A stretch of 58,901 nt of DNA from Gracilaria domingensis (lineage: Eukaryota > Rhodophyta > Florideophyceae > Gracilariales > Gracilariaceae), in the NCBI GenBank assembly GCA_022539475.1, contig VCMS01000333.1, positions 1 to 58,901 on the forward strand, written 5' to 3'. The position numbers were made by a program, and so were the translations under genes. Shown in pieces: positions 21,906 to 33,046 of this stretch. The notes under the pieces are model-generated. The model was not told where the DNA came from and ran no database searches. It worked only from the letters and a program-made list of their open reading frames with translations. Within the stretch, counting starts at the first letter, position 1; each line of letters starts with the position of its first letter.

Positions 21906-23626
21906 CTCACAGGGCCTCCGGGACCCTCCCTATAGGTAGATAGTTTATATTATTTTGGGCAGGTGGCTTCTGCTCGTGTTAGGTGGACGTAAGGATCCAT
22001 TGCGCGGCGGAGCTCACAGTTGTGGATATCGTACTCCGGCAGCCGACTATCTTATCGTCTGGTTTCTCGAAGCGTCTTCCTCCCGTCACTACCGATGGGC
22101 CGCGCCCATCTCGTGGCAAGGTTTTTGCTTTCGTTGCGTGCTCCTGTTCCTTAGCTTGGGAGCTGCGTAATTTATTCCCAAACCCGGGCATCGGACGTTG
22201 TCCCAGTCAACGCTGTACTACATTTTCCGTTAAAGTACAACGCTCCTTCTCTGCGCTGAGCATTCTTATTGACTAGCGGCGCCATTCTGAAATCTGGATT
22301 CTATTCTCCAATTTTTCTTCTCTGATATAAAGGAGGGGAACATGAGAAATTTATATCTTTTGCGTGGGAAGCTAATTTGTAGCACATTTTACATAATCAT
22401 GTACTTTTATGGCTTACGTATCCCATAAGTTTAGATGATCTGGTGCAGTTGGTAGTGGAGAAGATCGGGAAGACGCTGACCTTTTTCAGACGGCCATTTG
22501 CACGTGTGACTTGTACACCAACTTATAGTTTTCTGAGGTGTACAATATTCGTATCAAGAGAGGAATTGAAAATTTTAATGTCACGAGAACAGGATACAAC
22601 ACCATTCATGATAGAATTCGAAGCCTGGCTTTGCTGTTTGGGGGTGATGTTAAACACGGTGAGAAGAGGGTCCAGCATGATACTGATCCTCTTGTTCAGG
22701 TTTCCTTCAACTCCAACCCATCTTGGTCAACAGTTATGAAAACCAGTATTTTTCCAGAGTCTTTTCTCATATGCTCCCACCCTCTGCCGGGTTTTAAAGC
22801 AGACGTTTCTACTTCAAGAAAGATTTGAAGGCATCATCAGATTAATTTCCAGAAACGGGTTCTCCAGCACGCATGCTCTCTTCCGTCATGCAGTTGAAAA
22901 TTTAAGATGAGTCAAGGAAAAATTTTGTTCTTGTTTTCGAGCAATGAGCTTGGACAAATTATTTCGAGCTTGCCATTTTCTTCCACTTCACTGGCGCTTC
23001 GCCACCTCTCCTCCCCTGTGAGCCCTGGTTATAGGCTGTGTTAGCCCAAAATAATTCCTAAATGTGACCGCCTTGCCTGCTATATTCTCAAAATGTGACC
23101 CGTATGTTGCCACCTGGGACTGCAGCAATTTTTCCAATTTATTTTTTCTCCCCATATGAGACCGAATATGGTTCCGCCCGTTCTCCCGAGCGGTATTCGA
23201 TTTCCGGGTGACATCTCGGTGGAACGGTGGCCCCAATGGAGGCCACTACTGTCGGCATGCCCTGCATTGGGCTCTCAAATGAAGCACGCTGTTGTCCACG
23301 CTGGATCAGCATTTCCGTGTTTGCTCTGCTTTTTCGTGGCATTCCTCTTTTGCTTCTTTCTTCAGCTCCTCGCCTTCTGGGTTACCATCATGCTTCCCTG
23401 ACGGAGCTGTGTCCAGTTCGATATCTGGCAATTCCTTGACATGTCGCGTGTGCAGCCGACCCAATCCATCTCCAACAAGAGCTTGTATAGAAAGGTTCGT
23501 CTATCATCACAACGTAATCGCCTCGCATAAACCGCCATCTGACCCGTTTTATCAGAATGACATTCCGGGTGAACTATATGGCACCTGAAACAGTCGTTAT
23601 AGCGATGCGCAACTCTTCTGACGCAG
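21906..23626. other. Region with possible gene debris
   Basis: Several short frames look protein-like but cannot be named. On the plus strand at 22538-22828 one contains 'YNTIHDRIRSLALLFGGDVKH'-type sequence. On the minus strand at about 23300-23510 one reads 'GRLHTRHVKELPDIELDTA' followed by a Lys/Glu-rich tail. Both lack clear starts. They may be remnants of host genes like those that follow. Confidence 0.25.
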
Positions 23627-23980
23627 TGCTGCAGAAGAACCCAGAGCAGGCTTTCCGTGGAGAACCACTTTCGTAGCCCCATTCCTGTTCTGGTTTGGCA
23701 TTACGTTCTTGCTCTTTGGTTTGCTTCATTTTCGTGATGTGGATCGAGGAACTTCCATAGCCTTCATGATGGTTGGCTCCATTGCATTTCTTCCCGGTGT
23801 CTACGTAACATATAATTTCATACAAACATTGCGTGGAGCTCGTGGTTTTCATCTATCACAATGTAAGTTTTATTCCAAATGCACTCAGTTCTTTCTTGTC
23901 TTTCATCCTTTTTGTTGACATACTTTGTTTCCTTTTCATGCTGTTGATCAGTTGCTCACTGGGATGAATACAGATGGTGA
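23627..23980 (+). CDS. TMEM230-like membrane protein, 5' part uncertain, one intron
   Basis: From about 23627 the frame reads through two hydrophobic helices: 'VAPFLFWFGITFLLFGLL', a short loop with 'RDVDRGTS', then 'VGSIAFLPGVYVTYN' and 'GARGFH'. This follows TMEM230 (DUF872), including its FLPG-Y and a following R-G-(Y/F) motif. A GT-AG intron fits at 23863-23951 (GTAAGT donor, TGATCAG acceptor). Splicing gives a short hydrophilic C-terminus and a stop at 23978-23980. Just upstream is an in-frame TGA (23619), and a possible acceptor ends at 23626, so an upstream exon should carry the N-terminus; I could not find it. TMEM230 proteins act in endomembrane and vesicle traffic. Confidence 0.6.
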
Positions 23981-24345
23981 CAAACAGCGATACATACATG
24001 CGTATCCCACGGTCAATATATCTTGCTTATTGTTTCAAATATGTATGCAGCATATGAGCATTTCGCGGTCTCTGCACAACCCGTATCTTTTTATGATTCC
24101 ACTTATGTCATCTCCATCATTCCATAAATGCGTCTCGAAAAGATGACGTGCGACACGCATTGTTCATAGCCGCTCTCCTTTCTGTTGCCGGAAAGCACCG
24201 AACATTCGTACACGTTTATATATTCGTTAGTCCTATGCCCATGTCAGTAAAAGCACCTCAACCCAGCCACCCGTGTACAATCTCCTCATTCCACCCAACA
24301 AGTTATAAAACACAAAAAAGACAACCGGAAAAGTCAAACTACACA

Positions 24346-25215
24346 CTACGACGATGTCTTTACATGGGGCGAGGACTGAGACAGAAACTTTCCAACAGTC
24401 CCTTGCGCGGCATCAATCCCAGGTCTTAGTCGTTCATACACCAAAAAACTAACCGCAGTCGACGGAGCAATCTTGAAAAGGTTCGGCAGCAACACCCAAA
24501 AATACCCTGCCATCCCATCTGGTTCGCTATTTCCTTCCACGCACTGAAGAACGTTGTAGATTCTGAACCTGATCTCGCGTCAAATCCTGCAACCTGCATT
24601 CGTCTTTGGCACCTATCGATTGGATACGTTGCTATCTGGCTGGTCATATTTGTTAGAATTCCGGCCACAACCAACCCGCCTGGAGTTGGCGAGTTTGTCG
24701 TGTCGCTATTGCGCCTTGTCAGAATCGGTAACAAGCATGTTTCATATACAGCGAGCTTGACGCCCGTAAAAGCGATGCTTCCGACCAGAGCTGGGAACAA
24801 ACCGCGATAAGCGCTTCGTACGCCTTTCATGCGCATCGCTTCATTGATTCCATGAAACGGACCGCGGTATGGCTCAAAGCCCTGTCCTTGCATTGCCAGC
24901 CATGCACGCATGAAATGGAATGGGTACGTAGCTGTTTGACTCACCATGCCTGCTACCCCTCCTGCGAATAGCGCAACCAAGGTACGGTTATTACCTCTAC
25001 TCATTGCACCGGATGAAGAGTTTTCATTAGACCCTGAGCTGGTGCAGAAATGTAGGTTGCAACTTCAGAAGAAGTAGCCAGCCGCGTAACCCAAGCAGTT
25101 TGAATTATAATGCTCGGCACTATGCGCAAGATATTGGCTCCATTCTGTCTGAACAGAGCCCGTCTGATGCTGGAATCCTCCGCGATCATATGTCGCATGC
25201 TAGCAATCCATCCGG
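24346..25215 (-). pseudogene. Mitochondrial carrier (SLC25) pseudogene
   Basis: Three carrier repeats are recognisable in different frames. The second half of repeat 1 has 'EDSSIRRALFRQNGANILR' (family G-N-x-A-N-x-x-R). A frame change near 25010-25050 leads to repeat 2, with 'FAGGVAGMVSQTATYPFH' (the P-x-[DE] signature as PFH) and 'AYRGLFPALVG'. Repeat 3 starts with 'IATYPIDRCQRRMQ' (P-x-D-x-x-x-x-R) and, after another frame change near 24530, ends with 'LLPNLFKIAPSTAVSFLVYE'. The first half of repeat 1 is absent, and RAD9-like sequence begins directly at its edge. Such carriers move metabolites across the inner mitochondrial membrane. This copy cannot make a full protein without recoding. 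Confidence 0.7.
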
Positions 25216-25921
25216 CAGCGAACTGAACTCGCTCGGCTGCGTGAAGTCGATGCTGATGGGGGTGTCGAATGGATGGCAACAGTCGAGCGCAGTGCGCAGA
25301 GAGCGGCAGGGAATGGTGAGCGCGGCTGGTGCGACGGAAAGTTGTACTGCTCGAGCTCGGACGATGAGACGGCCATCTCGGTGTGCAGAATGACGTGCGA
25401 CGGGTCGTTGTCGACGAAGGAGGTAAGCTTGATTGACTCGGTGGTGGACACGAGCGTAACCTCGTGCAGCTTGACCTGAAAGTTTAAGAGAATATCCAGA
25501 AAAAGGCGTGGACTGCAGCGCAAGCTGTAGGAAGGGTGCTGCGGCGACCTAGTGCTGATGCGACCGTTGACTAGCAGCAGGCGGAGCTGCTTGCACACGT
25601 CGGAGCACGCGTGCACGACGAAGTAGAGCGAGTTGGCGGCGGAGCGGAAGCTCAGCGAGGGAGCGCAGCAGCAGCAGGAGCGGCGGCAGCAGCACACGCG
25701 CAGGCGGCTCGTACGGCGGCGTGCACTGCAGCAGGTTGTCCCGCTAGAGAAAGGCGGAGCACGCCTCGAAGCACTTTAAGGCGGTCTGCGACCCGTTGAT
25801 TTGGCGCATCATGAGCGCTGACGGTGTTGACCAGCGGCGCGAACTCGCCCAGCTTGACAGGGTCGTTGATGATACGCAGAAGTGCGCCCATACACGCCTC
25901 CCCCAAGACGTGTAGATCCAT
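25200..25921 (-). pseudogene. RAD9-like checkpoint-clamp pseudogene
   Basis: RAD9 is a PCNA-fold subunit of the 9-1-1 DNA-damage clamp. In order, in at least three frames, I see 'VLGEACMGALLRI' (first helix), 'QINGSQTALKCFEACSAF' (matching the RAD9 strand and helix with 'TVNSSRSAYACF'), and 'YSLRCSPRLFLDIL' with 'LHEVTLV' and 'HTEMAVSSSELEQ' (second PCNA-like half). After another frame change come 'LRTALDCCHPFDTPISIDF' and 'PDGLLAC'. Order and spacing fit RAD9, but the C-terminal tail is missing and carrier sequence follows at once. DNA here is much more GC-rich than the flanks. No intact protein is possible. Confidence 0.6.
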
Positions 25922-26310
25922 GCGGCAGGCGAAGAGCCCCCACAGAAGCGCACCCATGGCGCTTTATACTTGGCGACGCCAAAATTGGCCCCAAACGGCT
26001 GACAGTCGGCAATCCTGTCTGCCGCGGCGTGGCGCAGAGCAGCTTGCGCGCAATGCTAGCGCACTGGTGGTGCGTGGCAGCAGCCCTATACTTCGCCGCT
26101 GAGCGGAGAGGTGCACATCGCAAACCCGGACGACAAGCACTTGCATGCCTCATTGCGCTCACAGCCGTGCGGTCTCGCCGCCGAGATCCATCTGCCACCC
26201 GCCGTCAGGTCGTACTCGGGTTCACTCTACGCGCTGCTGTTTTGCGGTGTGCTGCTGGTAGCGTACGCCGCCGCCGAAGAGGTCGTCTTCGCGCACGACT
26301 CCGACTGGGG
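25922..26310. other. GC-rich flank of the first large element
   Basis: This GC-rich DNA abuts the left end of element copy 1. A plus-strand frame from 26111 with a hydrophobic segment runs up to the junction near 26310 and may be a cut-off host gene. I do not recognise it. Confidence 0.3.
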
Positions 26311-26339
26311 TTGTAGCGTCTATAATATATATGTTTAGG

Positions 26340-26960
26340 TTTCACACCATTTAGGTAGAGGTTGATTAAGAGCAAACAGAGCAAGCATTTATGGAGGCGC
26401 GTGGATTTGGAGATTTTTGGATTTTTAATTGCGGCCGGATTTTTTGTTTTGGAGGATTTTGTGGATTTAGGGCATTTAGAGATTTTTTAAATTCATGAGC
26501 ATGGCGGGATTCATGAGATATAGAGATTTTGCGGATTTAGCGGATTTTTGGATTTTAAAAATTAAGCGCATTTAGCAGATACAGCGCATTCATGGATTTA
26601 GCAGGTATAGCGGCTATAGGAAATTTATAGATTTAGCAGATTCATGGAATTAAGCGTTTTAGCGGATTTACGAGCTTTAGAAAATATAGAGATTAACAGG
26701 ATTTGCAGATGTACGCGTTTTACGAATTTACATGCTTTAGAAAATTAAGGAATCTAGAAGATATAGCAGATCTACGGATTTAATGGATTAAATGGCTATA
26801 GGGAATTTTTAAAATATAGAGATGTACGTGATTCAATGGAGAGAGCGGATTTAGAGATTTATTTGTGTAGGAAAGTTTAAGGATTAGTGCGATTTAGCTA
26901 GTGTAGGTATTTTAGAGATATATGAGGTGTAGGAATTTATAGCGAAAACGATTATTTACG
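26340..26960 (+). repeat. Degenerate GATTTAG-type array at left end, copy 1
   Basis: A/T-rich DNA here is built from variants of GGATTTTTGG, GATTTAGCGG and ATTTAGAGATT. The first third is nearly the same as 42501-42750, and later units drift. It forms the subterminal zone of the element. Confidence 0.7.
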
Positions 26961-27118
26961 GTTTGCAGGAATGTTTCCCGCAAACGGTACTGCGCGCACA
27001 TCGTGACACGATGCGATGCGCAATGTGGCATGCGTGTGGAACGTGTACACAAGGTACAGGTCAACCAGCTATGACAGTGAGACACGTTTGCCAGGACCCG
27101 GAGAGCGGATGTGGATTG

Positions 27119-27155
27119 CAGGAATGATTGGTGCGATTGCAGGAATGATTCCTGC
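27119..27155. promoter_or_regulatory. Palindrome GCAGGAATGATTCCTGC with neighbouring half site
   Basis: A perfect-arm palindrome lies at 27139-27155 and a degraded copy at 27119-27135. The same pair occurs at 43084-43121 in copy 2. It stands upstream of the recombinase gene. Confidence 0.65.
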
Positions 27156-27285
27156 GATCGGGTTCGAAAGCCGGAAATCCTTCCTGCAGTTGTCGTTGTG
27201 ACGTGGACACGGCACAGACGTGGACTCTTTGGACCGGTTGTTGTACGTGGTCCTGTCGCACACGTATTAGAAAATGGTATTAAGT

Positions 27286-27600
27286 AGCGCCAGTGGGCAG
27301 TGGGAGAGCAAGCAAAATTCGCTGCTGCAGCGCAGTCGGTACTGGCCATGCCGATTACGCTGCAGCAACGGGGGTTGCCGGTTCGATGCTCCACATGCAC
27401 GGCATGCTGCATGCACTGGCCATGCACGCTGCACGTCGTGCATTGTGGGGATTTCGTGCCGCACGATGATGGGGTGGCTTTTAGCCACCCCAACGTTTTT
27501 GTTGGGCTGGTCATTTTTTTTTTGTAGCTGAGAGAACAGAGAGCTACTGTGACTAGCACAAGAAGTTGTGCTAGTCAAAAGTAGCTTCGATTCCCTCAGC
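27286..27600. other. Cluster of conserved hairpins, copy 1
   Basis: Hairpins follow one another: a GC-rich 'TGCATGC' palindromic zone, GGGGTGGCT/AGCCACCCC (27471-27491), CCCAAC/GTTGGG (27489-27506), and GACTAGCACAA/TTGTGCTAGTC (27551-27576) with outer arms AGCTACT/AGTAGCT. All recur at 43250-43560 with arm changes that keep pairing. The function, RNA or DNA, is unknown. Confidence 0.6.
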
Positions 27601-29216
27601 CCAAATGGGAAGTAATTGCCATTTGCAGCTTGGGACAAAAGGTTCGATGACTAATTAGCCGGAAGTTAGGATCCGCGGTTTTGTTTCCAGTTGCAAATAG
27701 CAAGTAAGGGAACGCCAACCGGAACCGGGTCGCGACGGAGAAAGAGCCAACCTGCAGCATGAAAATGACTTAGCTGTATACTAACCAGAACCGGGCCAGG
27801 ACCGGTCCGGGAGCGGTCGTGGTCCAGAAGAATTCGGGACAGTTCGCTGTGACATGTGTGATGTCACGCACGCATATGTGCAGAAAAGGCGTAGAAATAA
27901 TGAAGAAAATAGGTGAGAGGCATGTAAGCGTGAAGTGGATAGTGCAGCCGGGTGTGACAACTTATCAGTAAGAGAGAAAAGAAAGGAGATATAATTAACG
28001 TGGATGTGTCTGTCGCCTCGACTACGTAATGCAGCAGGGGCCACACATTTTTGTGGCTCATTGTGAATGGGTATATAAAGCGTGTTGTATGACAAGTTTA
28101 GATGGGTGCAGCTAACGACAAGGCGTAAGCGCCAACCAACGCATTCAGCAGGATCACATTCCAAGGTCGTCCAGGACACCCTTCGCCGATATAGTACAGT
28201 TGTAGTCGTACAGACAGCTCTGCATGACAGTGGATGGTGGTGGAGATAACCCTGTTGCGGGAGAGGGCCTCAGATTGACAAGAGCACACAGCTTTGTCGT
28301 CCACAATTTAGTCGATAAAGATATGAGATAACTTTCGGCTGCAGTTTACTATTAACTGCCCGCAGTGATGAATGCAGTGAAGCACTATCACAATTCAAGT
28401 GGTTTGTGGCCAGAAACTCCGAGATAGTAGGGCTCGTAATGTACAGACAGTTCTGTATGACCTTCTGCTGTGCCGTTGCGTGAGTCGGTGGTGATGATAA
28501 TTTTCCTCATTTGGGGGAGAGAGGCTAAGATTCAGATGTAGAAAACGCTTTCTATGCCGCGTTTCAGTTGCAGAAGAAGAAATTGGACATACCCTGGGCT
28601 GCAGTGGGCTACATTCAATGCGATTTGTGCAAGGGACAGAACCGAGAATAGATGCGTCAGAGCGAGAGAAGAGGACCAACTCTGCTGGGAGAGTACTGCA
28701 TTAAAGCCACCAATAACTGTACGCCGGCTGCACGGGATGGAATTGGACGGGTAGTGCTTGTTCATGGTCCATTGTTTCAACAGAATCAAGGGCGGCGGCC
28801 TTCGAGGGCTGCTTTGAACTCAATTCCGGATCGTACTTCGCTATATTGTTTTAAATTCCGTATGCTGTCGATATGTAGCGACCGTAATGCTGATTGATTA
28901 TGGTTGAGGACAAGCGGTAAGACGGTCAATACAGGACCTTTGCGGGCAACTAAGCTGCATATACAAGTTCATAATACCATGACCCGGTGTAAGTTTGTTG
29001 TTCATGTTGGGAGCCAGGCGATGTGACTTGCGAACCGTTCGGGGAGGTGCGCAGCAGGGCGACTCGGTGGTGTGCTTATAAGAGAAGACAGAGTGGTCGA
29101 AAAAATGCGGGAGTTCAGTGAGAGCCATAACACAGCAAGTGTTTGTTTCTTGCAAGTACCTTCGAGTTTGTCTGCAAGTCTACAGCTGAATACTCTTGTG
29201 ATTCGTACTATCCACC
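27600..29216 (+). other. Upstream region of recombinase gene, copy 1
   Basis: The region is homologous to 43560-45203. It includes a TATATAAA at about 28073-28080, a CTGTACGCCGGCTGCA motif near 28716, and the TATA box at 29076. No gene is recognised. Confidence 0.5.
29076..29082 (+). promoter_or_regulatory. TATA box of recombinase gene, copy 1
   Basis: TTATAAG in the context GTGCTTATAAGAG lies 141 bp before the ATG. Copy 2 has the same motif at exactly the same distance. Confidence 0.7.
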
Positions 29217-31844
29217 ATGAGCGATTTCATTTTCCAGTGCATGCTTGGCAATGAAAAGGAGGATACTGGTGCACGTCTAGCCAGTAGCCTAACTGCGAGT
29301 AATAGCAATGGGGAGAAGTCAGCAGTGTTCGTGAACGGCCAGACTGGTGGTAAGAAACCGGTGCAGGCAAAGCTACTTGGCATTGAGCCGAAAGTGAACA
29401 AGAATCAGGCTGAGGAGGTAAACCCCGCAAATGGTCCTGTTCAGAGACGTGGACTACTGTCGACGAAAGCAGTGACCGCTTTGAAGCCGATCCAGGTGAA
29501 GGTTCATCGTCTCGAAGAAGAGATTGTCGACAAAGAAATTGTCGGTGACGGCATTGAGACTCCAACCAGTAAAGAGGGCGAACGCTTTGACGAAGTCGTC
29601 GCGTATAAGGAAACGCTTCCTGCCCGAAGTGACGGAAAAGGACACAAGCAACAAGCCGGAGGTATTACTGGGATATGTATTCCACCATCGAACACTGCAA
29701 TTGAAACGGAAGGAGTTTACGAGCTTACGCAGAAGCAGGGCAGGAAGAACATTCGTACCATATCCGGTGACGGAATTGAAGAGAATACTTCTCGCGATGT
29801 GGGTCCTAAATTCCCCGACTTTGCAGGTCTTGTGGATGAAGACTTTGATAATGTCATAGCTGTTGAAGCGGAGGATCCGAGAAATGCCGAGAAAAGTTCT
29901 CAAGAGGATAAGCGTCTTACGTGCTCATCCAGCAGCATCATTGATCTTATAGAAGACGATATCAACCCAGCAAGGAATGCGGCATGTGCCAAGGTTGTTC
30001 GCAAGCTCACGATGAGCGACGGTTCCCAAGAAGACAAGGATATCGAAGACGTCGTCATCCCTATAGATTTGGAAAAGTTTATGAGGGAGCAGGAATCTGA
30101 AATTGGTGCCATGAATGAAGACGGTGTTGTTGGTCGAGCCGAGATATTCGGTGGAAGAGCGCGGCGTGTTGCTTCGAGTACGGCCCAGAAGAGAGGTGGA
30201 GCAAACCCTCGACTGGGGAGGAGGAAGAGAAGGAGGCAGGCAAGGGATTATGAGGAAGATATTTCGAATGTAGAGATCAGTCCCAAGCAGCTTTGGAAGA
30301 ACATGGTGCAAGAGACTCTTGGAAGGAGCCCAGACCATTTCCGTAGCAAGAACGCCATGTTGAGGGATCTGGATATACGGGTCAGAAAAGGAAGCATTGG
30401 CTATCCTGGGCTGAAGATTTCCGTTGAGAACTGCAGAGACTTGGAAGATGTGTACATGTTGCGGTTCAAGACGAAAGAGCTGCTGCACACAAGAGGTTCT
30501 GGGAGTTTTTCCGTCTTCAGGTCGATTGTTGGCCAGTTCGTGAGGTGGGCGATCGCTAGTGGGAAGCTCCGCTTGTTCGACGGATGGAAACCTCTCGCAG
30601 TGTTCAGTTTGTTGAAGGAGGAACATCTGGTCAGATGCTTTGTGAACTATTTTATCCGAATCGCTTCGTTCAACACAATTGCGAGCAAGTGCAATGTGTT
30701 GAGAATTATGTGCCAGTACGCCGCTGTGCGCATGACGAACCTCGAAGAACGCAACCAGATTGCACGGGTGGAGATGTATCTCGGAACCGCTTTCAACTCA
30801 GCGAAAGGAGGAGCGAGGGAGAACACCCGGAAGCTGCAGAGCGCGGAAGAACGTATCAAGAACCAAACGATTGTCTCGCGCAAGCAGATCGAGAAGGGCG
30901 TAAATGTCGCGCGAGCGCAGTTGAATGGCATGATCGAGTCGTTCTCTGCGACGGTATGCAAACTGTCACGAAAGGCGGCAGTGAAGGAAATGATGGCAAC
31001 CAAAGGTCTGCTTGACAAGTGGTGCATCAATTTTCTGGCGCTGATCGCGCTAACAGGTGGTGGACAGAGGCCTCAGGCTTATGCGAGGCTCCAATGTCCG
31101 AGCGAGTTCACTCTGGAAGAATGCATCGATGATGAGTTGAAGAATCCGAAAGGTTTGTTCGAGATGAAGACGTTCCGGGAAAAGACTGCGCGGGCGCTCG
31201 ACGTTCCGAACATCAATTTCCCGCGGTTGATTATGCCCTACGTGGCTTTCCATGTTGATCTCGTTCGTCCGATGATACTAAGGAGGAGGAAGTTGCCTTT
31301 GACCATTTCGTTCAAGAAAAACAGGCCGTTGTTGTTGCATTCCTGAACTGGTGTATTGCTGAAATCGTCGCATATTTCTCGAACCATCAAAACGTTTATG
31401 ACGAGTGTACACCCCTCGCTCACCTCGGTTACGGCCATGACTCTGCGAACGAGTTTCGCCACAGCCATGTTGCATGATTATCGGCGTGGGAAGTTTACGA
31501 AGGATGGGCAGGAAATGAACGAGGATAAGTTTTTAGGCTTGGTAGCCAAGCAGATGAACACGTCTGTTGAGCAGCTGCGCGGTACTTACATGGCGTCTCG
31601 CAGCAGTGACTTCAAGGAGGTTACGGCCATTATGACGAAGCACTTCTGCATGATTTTGGGCGAGGATTCGGATGACGAGGATGGAAGTGGGGGAAGCGAT
31701 AGTGAGAATGATCTGAGTGACAGCCAGCGTGGGACGGAGAGAGGGAGTGTGGAGGACGAGAGCAGTGACGACGAAGAGGAAGAAGAAATAGGCACTGGAG
31801 TGCGGTTATTTGACGACGAGGAGGAATCTGAAGACGAAGAATGA
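29217..31844 (+). pseudogene. Tyrosine recombinase, copy 1, with one nonsense codon
   Basis: This frame would encode 875 residues and aligns along its whole length with the intact 886-residue copy 2 protein. A single TGA at 31344-31346 (codon 710) stands where copy 2 has CGA (Arg), a C-to-T change. Everything after it stays in frame to 31844. The stop removes the catalytic 'TLRTSFATAML' Arg and the 'GTYMAS' Tyr, so the truncated 709-residue product would be inactive as a recombinase but would keep the N-terminal half and box I ('TGGGQRPQ'). A SIM-like 'SSSSIIDLIEDD' lies near residue 240. The tail is acidic and Ser/Glu-rich. It could act as a dominant inhibitor, which is speculative. Confidence 0.85.
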
Positions 31845-33046
31845 AACATATAGAAAGTAGAAATGGAGGGCGGAAAGCCGAACTATTGACAGAGAATGTT
31901 CAAGTGGCGGTGGTAGCTGCCGAGTTGAGAAAAATTGTTGAAATGAGTTAAGTAAAGTATGCGGCAAAAGTGGACCGAGCAACTCTGATTAGGCTAATCT
32001 CATCTTCGCGAGAACATGAAGAGCTTGGTTATACAACGATCCGATTCTTCTGTTACGGTCCCCAGGAAGTGAGCTCCCTTCCGGTACCATTACCGATTCC
32101 TGCTGACAAGAAGGAGATGAATCCCTGCCGACGAGAGAGAGATGAATTCCGAAATGGGAGAACATTGCCGCCGTGGAGGAAAGTCGGAGGGCGACATAGG
32201 GTTTGAGACGCGCTGAGTCCGGAGGGGAGTAAACCGTTGAGAAAGCCGATGCGTTCGTGGCACATTGGCGCAGTGGGTTGGGTAAGCGATATGGGTAAAC
32301 GCTATGCTACCGTTTGAGGTCCATGGGTAGTTTGTGGAGGTGTAGGCGCGAAAAATGGTGGGCGTGGTGGTGCGAATGGTTGCGGAGTTATTGCGGCTGC
32401 TGGTCGGGGTGTGAATGATAGTGGTGGTAGACTGGGTGCGTTAAGAGCGGTTGTGGATTGGTGCCTTTTGCCTAAGTTTGAGGGTTGGTTTTGGTTGCCC
32501 AGAATATTTGGAAGCGTATAGCTTGGGAAGAGTGAGATAAGGAAGAGAATGCTCGATGAAGAAATCGGAAGTGGAGTGGGTCTGTTCGCAGATGAGTTGG
32601 AAGAAAGTAACGAAGAGTAGTGGTTAAGAGTGCTGAAAGCGGTGATTAAGAGTAGTGATTATGGATAGCGCCTCCGACATGTAAGACGCAAGAATAGAGT
32701 AGGGGAACATCGAGATCGTAGTGAAGAGTTAACATGTACAATGTTACATGAAGCATTGAACCATAACGCAGCAGGATGATGTATCGGCAACGGCAGCTGC
32801 AGCCATTATAATTACGAGCAATGATCCCTAGAAGTATGGCGTTCCGAACTCTGCATGGGTGCCTGAGAAGAGGAACCCAAGAGTGTTCCCGCAATTGGCC
32901 ATATGTAGGTTCGTGGCGCCGTACATATATTTCCATATGGAAGTTCCGTGGGGGAATTCGGGAACGAGAAGGACATGGAGAGCGATTTTGTGTGTAAGAA
33001 GGGTAGGAGAGTGGAAAAGAAGAACGTGTTTACCAGTAGTATATAC
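31845..33046. other. Region between convergent genes, copy 1
   Basis: This 1.2-kb stretch separates the 3' ends of the recombinase and protease genes. Part near 32225-32320 matches 48080-48175 of copy 2 (GTAAACCG, AAGCGATAT). No gene is recognised. Confidence 0.5.

Noticed and set aside
22443..22828. Two overlapping plus-strand frames as a host gene
   Set aside because: They look partly protein-like, but I could not name a family or find a start or splice sites.
23139..23590. Minus-strand frame with 'RHVKELPDIELDTA' as a gene
   Set aside because: No start, no family match by eye, and frame changes upstream; kept only as possible debris.
25809..26316. Several long frames in GC-rich DNA on both strands
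   Set aside because: They arise from GC-biased codons lacking stops. Only the RAD9-like minus-strand pieces have ordered similarity.
27286..27400. tRNA gene (GGTTCGATCC-like B box and AGTGGGAGAGC-like A box; also at 43252-43360)
   Set aside because: No cloverleaf with paired acceptor and T stems can be drawn, and the arms differ between the copies. A tRNA-derived segment remains possible.
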